Part shown: positions 24,569 to 31,724 of the stretch, one piece after another
Numbering within the stretch: the stretch's first letter is position 1
Layout: each line of letters opens with the position of its first letter
Assembly: GCA_964645625.1 (NCBI GenBank)
Contig: CAZYAI010000019.1
Location: 1 to 43,506 of the forward strand
Direction of reading: 5' to 3'
Length of the DNA stretch: 43,506 nt
Origin: AB-137-C09 sp964645625
GTDB taxonomy: Bacteria > Pseudomonadota > Zetaproteobacteria > Mariprofundales > Mariprofundaceae
Notes under the pieces: generated by a model
Databases searched by the model: none
Seen by the model: the letters and a program-made list of their open reading frames with translations, nothing else
What the model was told of the DNA's origin: nothing
Position numbers and translations under genes: made by a program

Positions 24569-25960
24569 GTGACACGTTCAACAACGATTGACAGCACTGA
24601 ACGCCGTGCTGTTAGCTCTCTGGCGGGTATTTTTGGCCTGCGAATGATGGGGCTATTCCTTATTCTTCCTGTATTTTCCTCTTACGCGCACGGACTACAA
24701 GGCGCGGCAGAACACCCCGAATTGGTGGGAATTGCATTGGGAGCCTATGGTCTCACGCAAGCGTTGTTACAAATTCCTTTTGGTATGTTATCGGATCGCT
24801 GGGGACGCAAACCTGTGATTGCCGCAGGCATGCTATTGTTCGCCATTGGTAGTGTTATCGCCGCCATGTCCGACTCCATTGTAGGTGTCTTGATCGGACG
24901 TATCATTCAAGGTTCTGGTGCTGTGGCTGCTGCCGTCATTGCCTTGACTGCGGATTTAACCCGCGACCAGCAACGAACCAAAGCCATGGCAACCATTGGT
25001 ATTACCATCGGCGTATCTTTCGCCTTATCAATGGTGCTTGGCCCGCTGCTAGATCAATGGATTGGCGTGGCAGGCATATTCTGGCTAACGGGCGCGCTCT
25101 CGTTATTATCAATCTTGGTACTGTACTGGGTGGTTCCTGACCCAGCCAGCCACACTCACCATAGCGACAGTGAAGTCACGCCCGCACTGTTTGCCAGCAT
25201 GTTAAAAAATGCCGACCTGTTACGCTTGGACTTTGGCGTATTGTGTTTACATGCTTCGCTCACCGCCCTGTTTGTGGTGTTACCATTATTATTGGCTGAC
25301 CCTACAACAGCATTGTTGGCAAAATCCGATCAATGGAAGCTTTATTTGCCCGTCATGTTGCTCGCCTTCGTTGCGATGGTTCCCTTGATTATTATCGCAG
25401 AAAGCAAACGCAAGATGAAACAGGTATTCATTATTTCTATTGTGTTACTTATTACTGCCTGTCTGTTATTGGCAACAGCACATAGCTCGCTAGGCATGAT
25501 TATTGCCGCTTTATTTATCTTTTTCCTTGGCTTTAACACCTTAGAAGCCAGCCAGCCATCATTGGTATCAAAATACGCACCTGCGACTGCCAAAGGCACG
25601 GCAATTGGAATTTTTAATACCAGCCAATTCTTTGGTGCATTCGTCGGTGGTGTCTTGGGTGGTTTCATGTACCAACCAGCAATGCATAATTATGCCACCG
25701 TATTTTTGATGTTAGCAGGTTTATTAGGCGTTTGGCTGATGGTGGCATTAACAATGAATCAACCGCCATTTCTTGCCAGTCGCGCTATCCCCGTCAGTGT
25801 AGGCAATGCGCAGCAAGCCCAAGCATTAGAACAAGTATTGCTCGCCATGAATGGTGTAGCAGAAGCTGTTATTATTGTAGAAGAACAAACGGCCTATTGC
25901 AAAGTGGACAGTAAGGTTGTTGATGAAAACTCCCTACGCATCGCCGTTGCTGTTGGCTAA
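24569..25960 (+). CDS. MFS transporter, YajR type with C-terminal ferredoxin-like domain
   Basis: A drug/H+ antiporter-like membrane protein, 463 residues from the GTG at 24569. GAAGGAG at 24557-24563 sits five bases before it. The frame also opens at ATG 24428, but that would place the start inside the dapA start and add 47 unrelated residues. Motif A is GMLSDRWGRKPVI, and motif C-like VLGPLLDQWIG follows. After twelve membrane segments the last 65 residues form a soluble module (VLLAMNGVAEAVIIVEEQTAYCKVD), matching the YAM domain of E. coli YajR (454 residues). The substrate is unknown. Confidence 0.85.
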   Translation: MTRSTTIDSTERRAVSSLAGIFGLRMMGLFLILPVFSSYAHGLQGAAEHPELVGIALGAYGLTQALLQIPFGMLSDRWGRKPVIAAGMLLFAIGSVIAAMSDSIVGVLIGRIIQGSGAVAAAVIALTADLTRDQQRTKAMATIGITIGVSFALSMVLGPLLDQWIGVAGIFWLTGALSLLSILVLYWVVPDPASHTHHSDSEVTPALFASMLKNADLLRLDFGVLCLHASLTALFVVLPLLLADPTTALLAKSDQWKLYLPVMLLAFVAMVPLIIIAESKRKMKQVFIISIVLLITACLLLATAHSSLGMIIAALFIFFLGFNTLEASQPSLVSKYAPATAKGTAIGIFNTSQFFGAFVGGVLGGFMYQPAMHNYATVFLMLAGLLGVWLMVALTMNQPPFLASRAIPVSVGNAQQAQALEQVLLAMNGVAEAVIIVEEQTAYCKVDSKVVDENSLRIAVAVG

Positions 25961-26021
25961 ACAATAACTGATGTTACGCACGGTTACATACGTGTTTTTT
26001 GAGTAACAATGCGTCATTGCG

Positions 26022-26148
26022 GACTGGATGCCGCATCAAGTGCGGCATGACGGAGAGAACGGACGCAAGACTGGACACCGCATCAAGTGCGGCATGACGG
26101 AGAGAACGGGCGCAAGACTGGATACCGCATCAAATGTGGTATGACGGA
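26022..26148. repeat. Tandem 47-bp repeat, two full units and one partial
   Basis: Units at 26022-26068 and 26069-26115 differ at only a few positions; a third, shorter and more diverged unit runs 26116-26148. Each contains a small hairpin CCGCA-TCAAG-TGCGG followed by CATGACGGAGAGAACGG. The same hairpin module recurs in the opposite orientation at 43290-43506 and once at about 37898-37927. No gene lies between 25961 and 26228. These are dispersed intergenic repeats, with no evidence of spacers or coding. Confidence 0.85.
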
Positions 26149-26228
26149 TTTTTAGATTACAATACTGTATAAAAAAGCTCCCATGCTTTACATAACATCA
26201 GTTAACAACAAGAAAGAAAGGATATATT

Positions 26229-26738
26229 ATGGAACAATGGTTTGAAAAATGGCTGTGGCGTTCACGGTTTATTGTTTTATTGGCGGTTTTCTCGTCATTA
26301 GCAGGTATGATCTTGCTATTCGTTTTATCCGCCATGGATATGGTGCACCTCATCCACATGTTTATCGACATCACCTTTTTTGGCGCGGTAGATGAAGACT
26401 TCCATGTCACCGCCGTTAGTCATATTATCACCGCTGTTGATGACTTTTTGTTAGCGACTGTACTACTCATCTTTGCTATGGGGATGTATGAACTGTTTAT
26501 CAGTGATATTGATATTGCCAAAGAAGAAGCAAATTCATCTAAAATCCTCATGATTACCAGCCTAGATGACTTAAAAGATCGCTTAGGTAAAGTGATCCTT
26601 ATGATTCTGATTGTGGCATTCTTCAAAAACGTACTGCATGTTAAGTTTGATGACCCATTAAATATTCTTTATATGGGCGCGGGTATTTTGTGCGTTGCTT
26701 TAGCCAGTTACTTTAGCCACAAAAGCAGCAAACATTAA
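26229..26738 (+). CDS. YqhA/UPF0114-family membrane protein
   Basis: A 169-residue protein with about four hydrophobic segments. The N-terminus (EKWLWRSRFIVLLAVFSSLAGMILLF), FELF-like MYELFISDIDIA, and LKDRLGKVILMILIVAFFKNVL are typical of the YqhA (UPF0114) family. The family's function is not established. It precedes the K+-channel-like gene by 23 bases, so the two are likely co-transcribed. An AAGAAAGGA sequence lies upstream of the ATG. Confidence 0.85.
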   Translation: MEQWFEKWLWRSRFIVLLAVFSSLAGMILLFVLSAMDMVHLIHMFIDITFFGAVDEDFHVTAVSHIITAVDDFLLATVLLIFAMGMYELFISDIDIAKEEANSSKILMITSLDDLKDRLGKVILMILIVAFFKNVLHVKFDDPLNILYMGAGILCVALASYFSHKSSKH

Positions 26739-26761
26739 ACGCAGCCACCCCTGAATCATTC

Positions 26762-27475
26762 ATGAGCACAGCCGATACTAAACCACCCATCAAAAGCTGG
26801 TATCGCCGTGTGCTCGGCATGCTGCTTATACTTGCGACTTTATTGGTACTATTGGTATCGATTTGGGATGGTGTGGATGCATGGGTGCAATTGTCATCAC
26901 TGGCGTTCTTCCTATGTATTTTCACCCTAGACGGTCATGCCAGCGGCGACTGGAAACAGTACCTTAAAGACAACTGGTTTGACCTGCTACTCATTGTCAT
27001 CATGACCATGCCATTGCTACGCCTGCTGATGCTATTGAATTTAGTCGGCTTGCTGCCTGCCATTCGCATCGGCGCGATGATCCATATGCATCGTAAACGC
27101 CTGTTAGATCTCATTGTTCTATCACAAGACAGCCTACCTGTTGCTATGGCATTGCTATGCGGACTTATTTTAGCTTTCGGGATTGCAGGCTATGCCTTCG
27201 AGCATCATGTCAACCCCGCTTTTTCCACCCTCGATAACGCCTTATGGTGGGCCATTGTAACACTGACAACCGTAGGTTATGGTGACATTGTCCCCATGAC
27301 GGCTGGCGGTAGACTTGTTGCGGTATTAAACATGATCTTTGGTGTGTTGGTCTATTCCTTAGCCATTGCCAATTTCACCAATTTGATCGAAAGTCATAGT
27401 GCGCTGCGCAAAGCAGAAAAAGAAGCCTTGGAACAAGCTAAAAACACTCAAAACAGCACCTTAGAATCCAAGTAG
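26762..27475 (+). CDS. Potassium-channel-like protein (two-pore-segment ion channel domain)
   Basis: A 237-residue membrane protein. The selectivity filter TTVGYGD is at residues 169-175, preceded by the pore helix LWWAIVTLT and followed by the inner helix VAVLNMIFGVLVYSLAIANFTNLI. Upstream hydrophobic segments (about 16-35, 43-56, 72-100, 125-145) make up an N-terminal half of uncertain fold; it lacks an obvious row of S4 arginines, so voltage gating is not shown. There is no cytoplasmic RCK domain, only a short charged helix at the end. Probably forms a tetrameric K+ pore. Confidence 0.85.
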   Translation: MSTADTKPPIKSWYRRVLGMLLILATLLVLLVSIWDGVDAWVQLSSLAFFLCIFTLDGHASGDWKQYLKDNWFDLLLIVIMTMPLLRLLMLLNLVGLLPAIRIGAMIHMHRKRLLDLIVLSQDSLPVAMALLCGLILAFGIAGYAFEHHVNPAFSTLDNALWWAIVTLTTVGYGDIVPMTAGGRLVAVLNMIFGVLVYSLAIANFTNLIESHSALRKAEKEALEQAKNTQNSTLESK

Positions 27476-27737
27476 GCATCACGAGCTACAAACACCTCCA
27501 TCACAGAGACACCCGCACAAACATAATGATTATTCCTATTTTCCACCATCATTATTGTGTAGCACTAAAACATCCGTCAGGGTTCTGAATCTGTGTGCCT
27601 TTCCTGCTTTTTTGTATGTAATACAAGAAGTAACGAAAGGATCAAACGTTAACGTACTTCACCTTAATATAATGATGCGATCCGAACAGGAAACCATAAC
27701 CATAGGGTTCAATGCGTTAACTATCTATGGAGGGAAT

Positions 27738-28841
27738 ATGAATAATAAGAAAGTCATCTTACTCGCATCGTTATGTGCTTTAATGGCTTCTGCTTGTGCG
27801 CCACAAAAGCATGCCAACAATGAAGTAAGCAGCCTGAAAAACCAGCTTAAAGCAGAGCAGAGCAACAATGCAAAATTACAGTCTGAATTAGCAGCAGCCA
27901 AAAAAGCTGCCGCAATGAAGACTGCACCTACCGCATCAGCACCTGCAGCACCACAACAGCAGCCATCAGGTGCTGACAGTTTGCTGCCACCTAACCCTAA
28001 AACAGGGGAGTGCTATGCTCGAGTATTGATTCCTGCTGAATACAAAACGATGGAAGAGCGTCGCCTCAAGAAAGAAGCTTCATTCAAACTTAAAGCGCAC
28101 CACCCCACCTACAAATGGGTTGAGAAAAAGGTGTTGGTTCGTGGCGAGTATGAAGTAGCAAAACTGGTTCCTGCTAAGTACGAATGGCGTGAAGAAAAAA
28201 TCATGGACAAGCCTGCTCATGAGCATCTGAAGGTCGTACCTGCAAAATATGACTGGAAAGTTGAAAAGATCTTGGTTAAACCAGCTTACACCACTTGGAA
28301 GAAAGGACGTGGTCCGATCGAAAAGATCGATGGTTCTACTGGCGAAATCATGTGTTTGATCGAAGTTCCTGCTGAATACAAGACCGTGAAAACACGCGTA
28401 CTGGTTAACCCTGAACACACCGTTAAAGAAATGCATGAAGCACACTACAAAACGGTGAAGAGCAAAGTCATGGTTGCTGAACCCAAAATCGTGAAGCACA
28501 AAGTACCTGCGCAATACAAGACGGTGAAAGTGAAAGTCATTGATCAACCTGCTGTGGTTGATAAAACTGAAATTCCAGCCGTGTATGAAACTGTGAAGAC
28601 ACGTAAGAAAGTCAGTGAAGGTAAGCTTGAGTGGCGCACCATTCTGTGTGAAACCAATACCAACGCTAACGTAGTACGCCGTCTTCAAACTGCGTTGCGC
28701 GATGCTGGTCACAACCCAGGTCCGATTGATGGTGTGATTGGTTCTAAAACCATGAGTGCTGTAAAATCTTACCAACGTGCTAACAAATTGGCTGTTGGTC
28801 AATTGACCATTGAAACATTACGTTCGTTAAATGTACTGTAA
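27738..28841 (+). CDS. Repeat-rich lipoprotein with C-terminal peptidoglycan-binding domain
   Basis: A 367-residue envelope lipoprotein. GGAGGG at 27729-27734 selects ATG 27738; an in-frame ATG at 27555 would put residues ahead of the signal peptide. The signal ends in a lipobox ASAC with Cys20. A short coiled coil (about 29-60) and an Ala/Pro/Gln linker (to about 78) follow. Residues 96-300 contain six PAxY units (near 99, 145, 168, 211, 257 and 280), alternating with Lys/Val-rich beta-like segments. The C-terminus (309-367) is a PG_binding_1 domain: VVRRLQTALRDAGHNPGPIDG, then TMSAVKSYQRANKLAVGQLT. It probably tethers the outer membrane to the cell wall. A strong terminator follows. Confidence 0.85.
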   Translation: MNNKKVILLASLCALMASACAPQKHANNEVSSLKNQLKAEQSNNAKLQSELAAAKKAAAMKTAPTASAPAAPQQQPSGADSLLPPNPKTGECYARVLIPAEYKTMEERRLKKEASFKLKAHHPTYKWVEKKVLVRGEYEVAKLVPAKYEWREEKIMDKPAHEHLKVVPAKYDWKVEKILVKPAYTTWKKGRGPIEKIDGSTGEIMCLIEVPAEYKTVKTRVLVNPEHTVKEMHEAHYKTVKSKVMVAEPKIVKHKVPAQYKTVKVKVIDQPAVVDKTEIPAVYETVKTRKKVSEGKLEWRTILCETNTNANVVRRLQTALRDAGHNPGPIDGVIGSKTMSAVKSYQRANKLAVGQLTIETLRSLNVL

Positions 28842-28852
28842 TTGAATGAATC

Positions 28853-28881
28853 AAACGGAGGCTTTATGCCTCCGTTTTTTT
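28853..28881 (+). terminator. Rho-independent terminator after the peptidoglycan-binding lipoprotein
   Basis: A 10-bp stem (AAACGGAGGC / GCCTCCGTTT) with a five-base loop is followed by T residues to 28881. It ends transcription 12 bases after the stop codon and separates this gene from the efflux operon. Confidence 0.95.
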
Positions 28882-28888
28882 GCTTATA

Positions 28889-28917
28889 TTGACTATATTA
28901 GAATATTATAATATAGT
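28889..28917 (+). promoter_or_regulatory. Promoter of the arsR-tolC-RND operon
   Basis: TTGACT (28889-28894) and TATAGT (28912-28917) are separated by exactly 17 bases, a good sigma-70-type promoter. The expected start of transcription, about 7 bases after the -10 box, coincides with the ATG at 28924, so the mRNA should be leaderless or nearly so. Confidence 0.65.
28893..28916. promoter_or_regulatory. AT-rich palindromic operator, probable binding site of the adjacent ArsR/SqrR-type repressor
   Basis: CTATATTA and TAATATAG form perfect 8-bp arms around an 8-base centre (GAATATTA). The palindrome fills the space between the -35 and -10 boxes, so a bound dimer would block RNA polymerase. ArsR/SqrR/BigR repressors commonly bind AT-rich dyads at this position and control their own operon. 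Confidence 0.65.
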
Positions 28918-28923
28918 TCGCAC

Positions 28924-29229
28924 ATGCAGACTATTCCTCAAGAAAACATCCTACAAGCAGCCGAAGGCCTACGCGCTATTGCGCATGAATTGCGCTTGTC
29001 GGTATTGTGTCATTTGATGAATGGTCCAATGTGCGTAGCAGAACTGATTGCAGCCACAGGCGCATCGCAATCGAATGTATCACAACACTTGGCGAAAATG
29101 CGCATGATGGGAATTGTAGCCAACGAACGTCATGGCACACAGGTCTATTACCGCATCGCCAACCCCGATTTTGAAGGATTAGTCATGGCTTTGAAACAAA
29201 TTTACTGCCCTGAAATGTGCGCAAAATGA
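28924..29229 (+). CDS. ArsR-family repressor, SqrR/BigR-like (probable persulfide sensor)
   Basis: A 101-residue winged-helix repressor. The recognition helix region is TGASQSNVSQHLAKMRMMG, followed by the wing HGTQVYYRI. Cys residues are at 29, 37, 95 and 99. Cys29 (in SVLCHL, helix 2) and Cys95 (in IYC, last helix) are 66 residues apart, the same spacing as the reactive pair in SqrR (41 and 107) and BigR, which form a polysulfide bridge when reactive sulfur is present. The classical arsenic site ELCVC is absent. It probably represses its own operon through the palindrome upstream. The stop overlaps the tolC start by four bases. Confidence 0.85.
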   Translation: MQTIPQENILQAAEGLRAIAHELRLSVLCHLMNGPMCVAELIAATGASQSNVSQHLAKMRMMGIVANERHGTQVYYRIANPDFEGLVMALKQIYCPEMCAK

Positions 29230-30596
29230 AACAACATCCTTTTTTTTACACGTTTATATTAGCTTATTCTTATATAGTAATGTTGCCAACAGCATCAGCC
29301 AGCGAAGTCAAGCAACTTACAGTGGACAGTGCTGTGGCTCGTGCCATGCAAGCCAACCGTCAACTGCTGGCTGTCCATAGCCGCGTCGATGCTGCTGATG
29401 CACATACCCAAGCGGCGCGCTCGGCACGCCTACCTCGCCTATCTTGGCACAGTTCCGTCATGCGCAGTAATGCACCATTAACGGTATTTGGTAGCCGTTT
29501 ATCACAACAGGCGGTAACAGCAGCGGATTTTGCCCCTTCTCGACTCAACTTCCCGACAGCCATCACCCAATACCAACATCGTTTGGTCATGGACGTACCG
29601 ATTTACCGTGGCGGGGCATTAACGGCTAGCATAAACCAAGCCGAAGCCAACCGCGAAGTCCAACAATCAACGGTAGGGCAAACACAGCAACACATCACCT
29701 TTGAAGTCGTCACGGCGTATAGCCAAGCCTTACGAGCGCAACATACTACTGTCGTCGCCAAACAGGCATTAAAGTCAGCAACGGCGCATGTTCGCAGCGC
29801 GCAAAAGATGCTTGATAAAGGCATGTTGCTCAAAAGCGATGTAATGGATGCCGAAGTCCATCGTCTGAACGCCGAGATTGCAGTCAACCAAGCACAACAC
29901 CGTTACCAAGATGCCGAAGATCAACTTCGTCAACTGTTGGCATTCAAACACGATCAGGCACTTCAATTAGCACCGTGGGTTGATGCTGGTATAAAGCACG
30001 AAGAAGAAACGTATTGGTTACAACAAGCAGCCAGTCACCGCCCTGAGTTAGCAATGATGCAGCACCAGCTCTCTGCCTTAGAAGCTGCAAAAGCGCGTAG
30101 CGAAGCAAGTTTTCGCCCGACTGTAGGGCTACAAGTCGCCCAAGAATGGAACAATAACAACCCCACCCCGCAACATGGCAACACCACAATGATCGCCGCT
30201 TTAGAATGGAATATTTTTGCAGGTGGTGCAGACCGCGCTGCCTACCGCGCCGCTGAAGCAGATGCTGCGGGGCAATTATTAAGCATCGAAGACTTACGGC
30301 AGCAGATTGCTGTACAGGTTCGTGCTGCCTTGCGTATGCGCCAAGAGACTGCCTCCCGCCTGCGCGTACGTCATCAAGCCAACGAACAAGCAGCGGAATC
30401 TTTACGTATTCACCGCCTGCGCTTTGCTCAAGGCATGGAAAACATCAACACCATGCTTGATGCACAAACACGCCTCGATCAAGCTGCGGCAGCCGTAGTG
30501 CAAGCTCGATTCGACCACCAAATAGCCAACATCCAACTGCTATTAAGCGCGGGCATGCTCACCCCTTCTAGCCACCTAGAAACAGGGCTTGAATAA
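29226..30596 (+). CDS. TolC-family outer-membrane efflux channel
   Basis: A 456-residue protein beginning at ATG 29226, which overlaps the regulator's stop; GTG 29217 is an alternative. The signal peptide ends near PTASAS. Two repeats of the outer-membrane efflux fold are visible: VDSAVARAMQANRQLLA and later SHRPELAMMQHQLSALEAAKARSEASFRP, each followed by beta segments and long Ala/Gln-rich coiled-coil helices. It would supply the outer-membrane duct for the RND pump encoded next. A 99-base gap separates it from the adaptor gene. Confidence 0.92.
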   Translation: MKQHPFFYTFILAYSYIVMLPTASASEVKQLTVDSAVARAMQANRQLLAVHSRVDAADAHTQAARSARLPRLSWHSSVMRSNAPLTVFGSRLSQQAVTAADFAPSRLNFPTAITQYQHRLVMDVPIYRGGALTASINQAEANREVQQSTVGQTQQHITFEVVTAYSQALRAQHTTVVAKQALKSATAHVRSAQKMLDKGMLLKSDVMDAEVHRLNAEIAVNQAQHRYQDAEDQLRQLLAFKHDQALQLAPWVDAGIKHEEETYWLQQAASHRPELAMMQHQLSALEAAKARSEASFRPTVGLQVAQEWNNNNPTPQHGNTTMIAALEWNIFAGGADRAAYRAAEADAAGQLLSIEDLRQQIAVQVRAALRMRQETASRLRVRHQANEQAAESLRIHRLRFAQGMENINTMLDAQTRLDQAAAAVVQARFDHQIANIQLLLSAGMLTPSSHLETGLE

Positions 30597-30695
30597 CTTA
30601 TACACGTCAACATGCTAGTGTGATCCACACCATATTTTGCGCCTCAGATACACGACTTAGCACCATTCTTTACCCCAAAAACACGAGGTTTTCCC

Positions 30696-31724
30696 ATGAT
30701 GAATGTTATACTTATACTCAGTACGGCACTGCTTTTGTGGTCATGCCAAGCCAATGAACCCGCAGTAAGCCAAAGTACAGCACCGGCAACCGTAGCTGCC
30801 ACCACTGCCACAGCCGTTGAACAGACCATTCCCGTTTGGCTAACAACAGGCGGCGTAGTGACCACGGATCACCGCGTAACCATAAGTTCACGATTATCTG
30901 GCTACATACGCAAACTCAACATCCACGAGGGGCAAAGCATCCACAAAGATGATTTATTGTTTCGTATTGACCCTGTCGATGTAAAACAAGCCTTGGCACA
31001 AGCACAAGCCGATGCAGCTAATGCACTAGCGGACAAACGACGCTTCGCGGCATTGCTAAAAGCACAAGCGGTAACACAACAACAATACGACACCGTAGCA
31101 CTACGCTACACCGTGGCACAATCCCGCGTGAAACAGGCGCGTAATCAGCTACACTACACCAATGTCCGCGCGCCGTTGGATGGTGTCGTAGTGAGCAAGC
31201 TGCTACACAATGGTGACTTGGCTTCGCCTGGGCAGGCAGTATTGGTGATAGAAAACCCACAACAATTATTGGTTGAAACCCACGTTGCCGAATCTCAAGT
31301 CACTCGCCTACACGAAGGTGACAGCGCGCAACTGCAATTCACCGCCAGTAATGTGCCTGTCATGGCAACCATCGATCACATTATTGAAGACAATCGTGCC
31401 GCCTCGCATCAATTCCTTGTGAAGCTTTCGCTACAAGATCAAGCAAACGTGCGCCCTGGCATGTTTGCGCATATTCGCTTTCACCAAGGTCAACGCCAAG
31501 CCCTGATGATTCCACATCAGGCAGTGGTTTATCGCAATGGTTTAACGGGTGTGTATGTGGTCGATGCCAATGCTCTACTGCACTACCGTTTAGTACGTCT
31601 TGGCGAAGTGTACGGTAAACAGGTTGAAGTTAGCACAGGGCTTCATGCTGACGAACGCCTGATCGCTACGATTACACCTGAGCTTCACAGTGGGCTGCGT
31701 TTAGCGGAGTCAAAGCATGAATAA
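30696..31724 (+). CDS. RND efflux periplasmic adaptor (membrane fusion protein), lipoprotein
   Basis: A 342-residue adaptor with a lipoprotein signal peptide: the lipobox LWSC puts the lipid on Cys17. The first lipoyl half (ISSRLSGYIRKLNIHEGQSIHKDDLLFRID) and the second (YTNVRAPLDGVVVSKLLHNGDLASPGQ) flank a short alpha-hairpin. The beta-barrel and membrane-proximal parts follow (RPGMFAHIRF, IPHQAVVYRNG). It joins the inner-membrane permease to the TolC channel. Its stop overlaps the permease start by eight bases. Confidence 0.93.
   Translation: MMNVILILSTALLLWSCQANEPAVSQSTAPATVAATTATAVEQTIPVWLTTGGVVTTDHRVTISSRLSGYIRKLNIHEGQSIHKDDLLFRIDPVDVKQALAQAQADAANALADKRRFAALLKAQAVTQQQYDTVALRYTVAQSRVKQARNQLHYTNVRAPLDGVVVSKLLHNGDLASPGQAVLVIENPQQLLVETHVAESQVTRLHEGDSAQLQFTASNVPVMATIDHIIEDNRAASHQFLVKLSLQDQANVRPGMFAHIRFHQGQRQALMIPHQAVVYRNGLTGVYVVDANALLHYRLVRLGEVYGKQVEVSTGLHADERLIATITPELHSGLRLAESKHE

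Noticed and set aside
26022..26148. Possible CRISPR array
   Set aside because: Whole 47-bp units repeat without variable spacers.
28080..28802. Long antisense open frame of 240 residues
   Set aside because: It lies opposite the repeat lipoprotein, whose start, lipobox and peptidoglycan-binding domain are clear; the antisense frame is a by-product of its biased codons.
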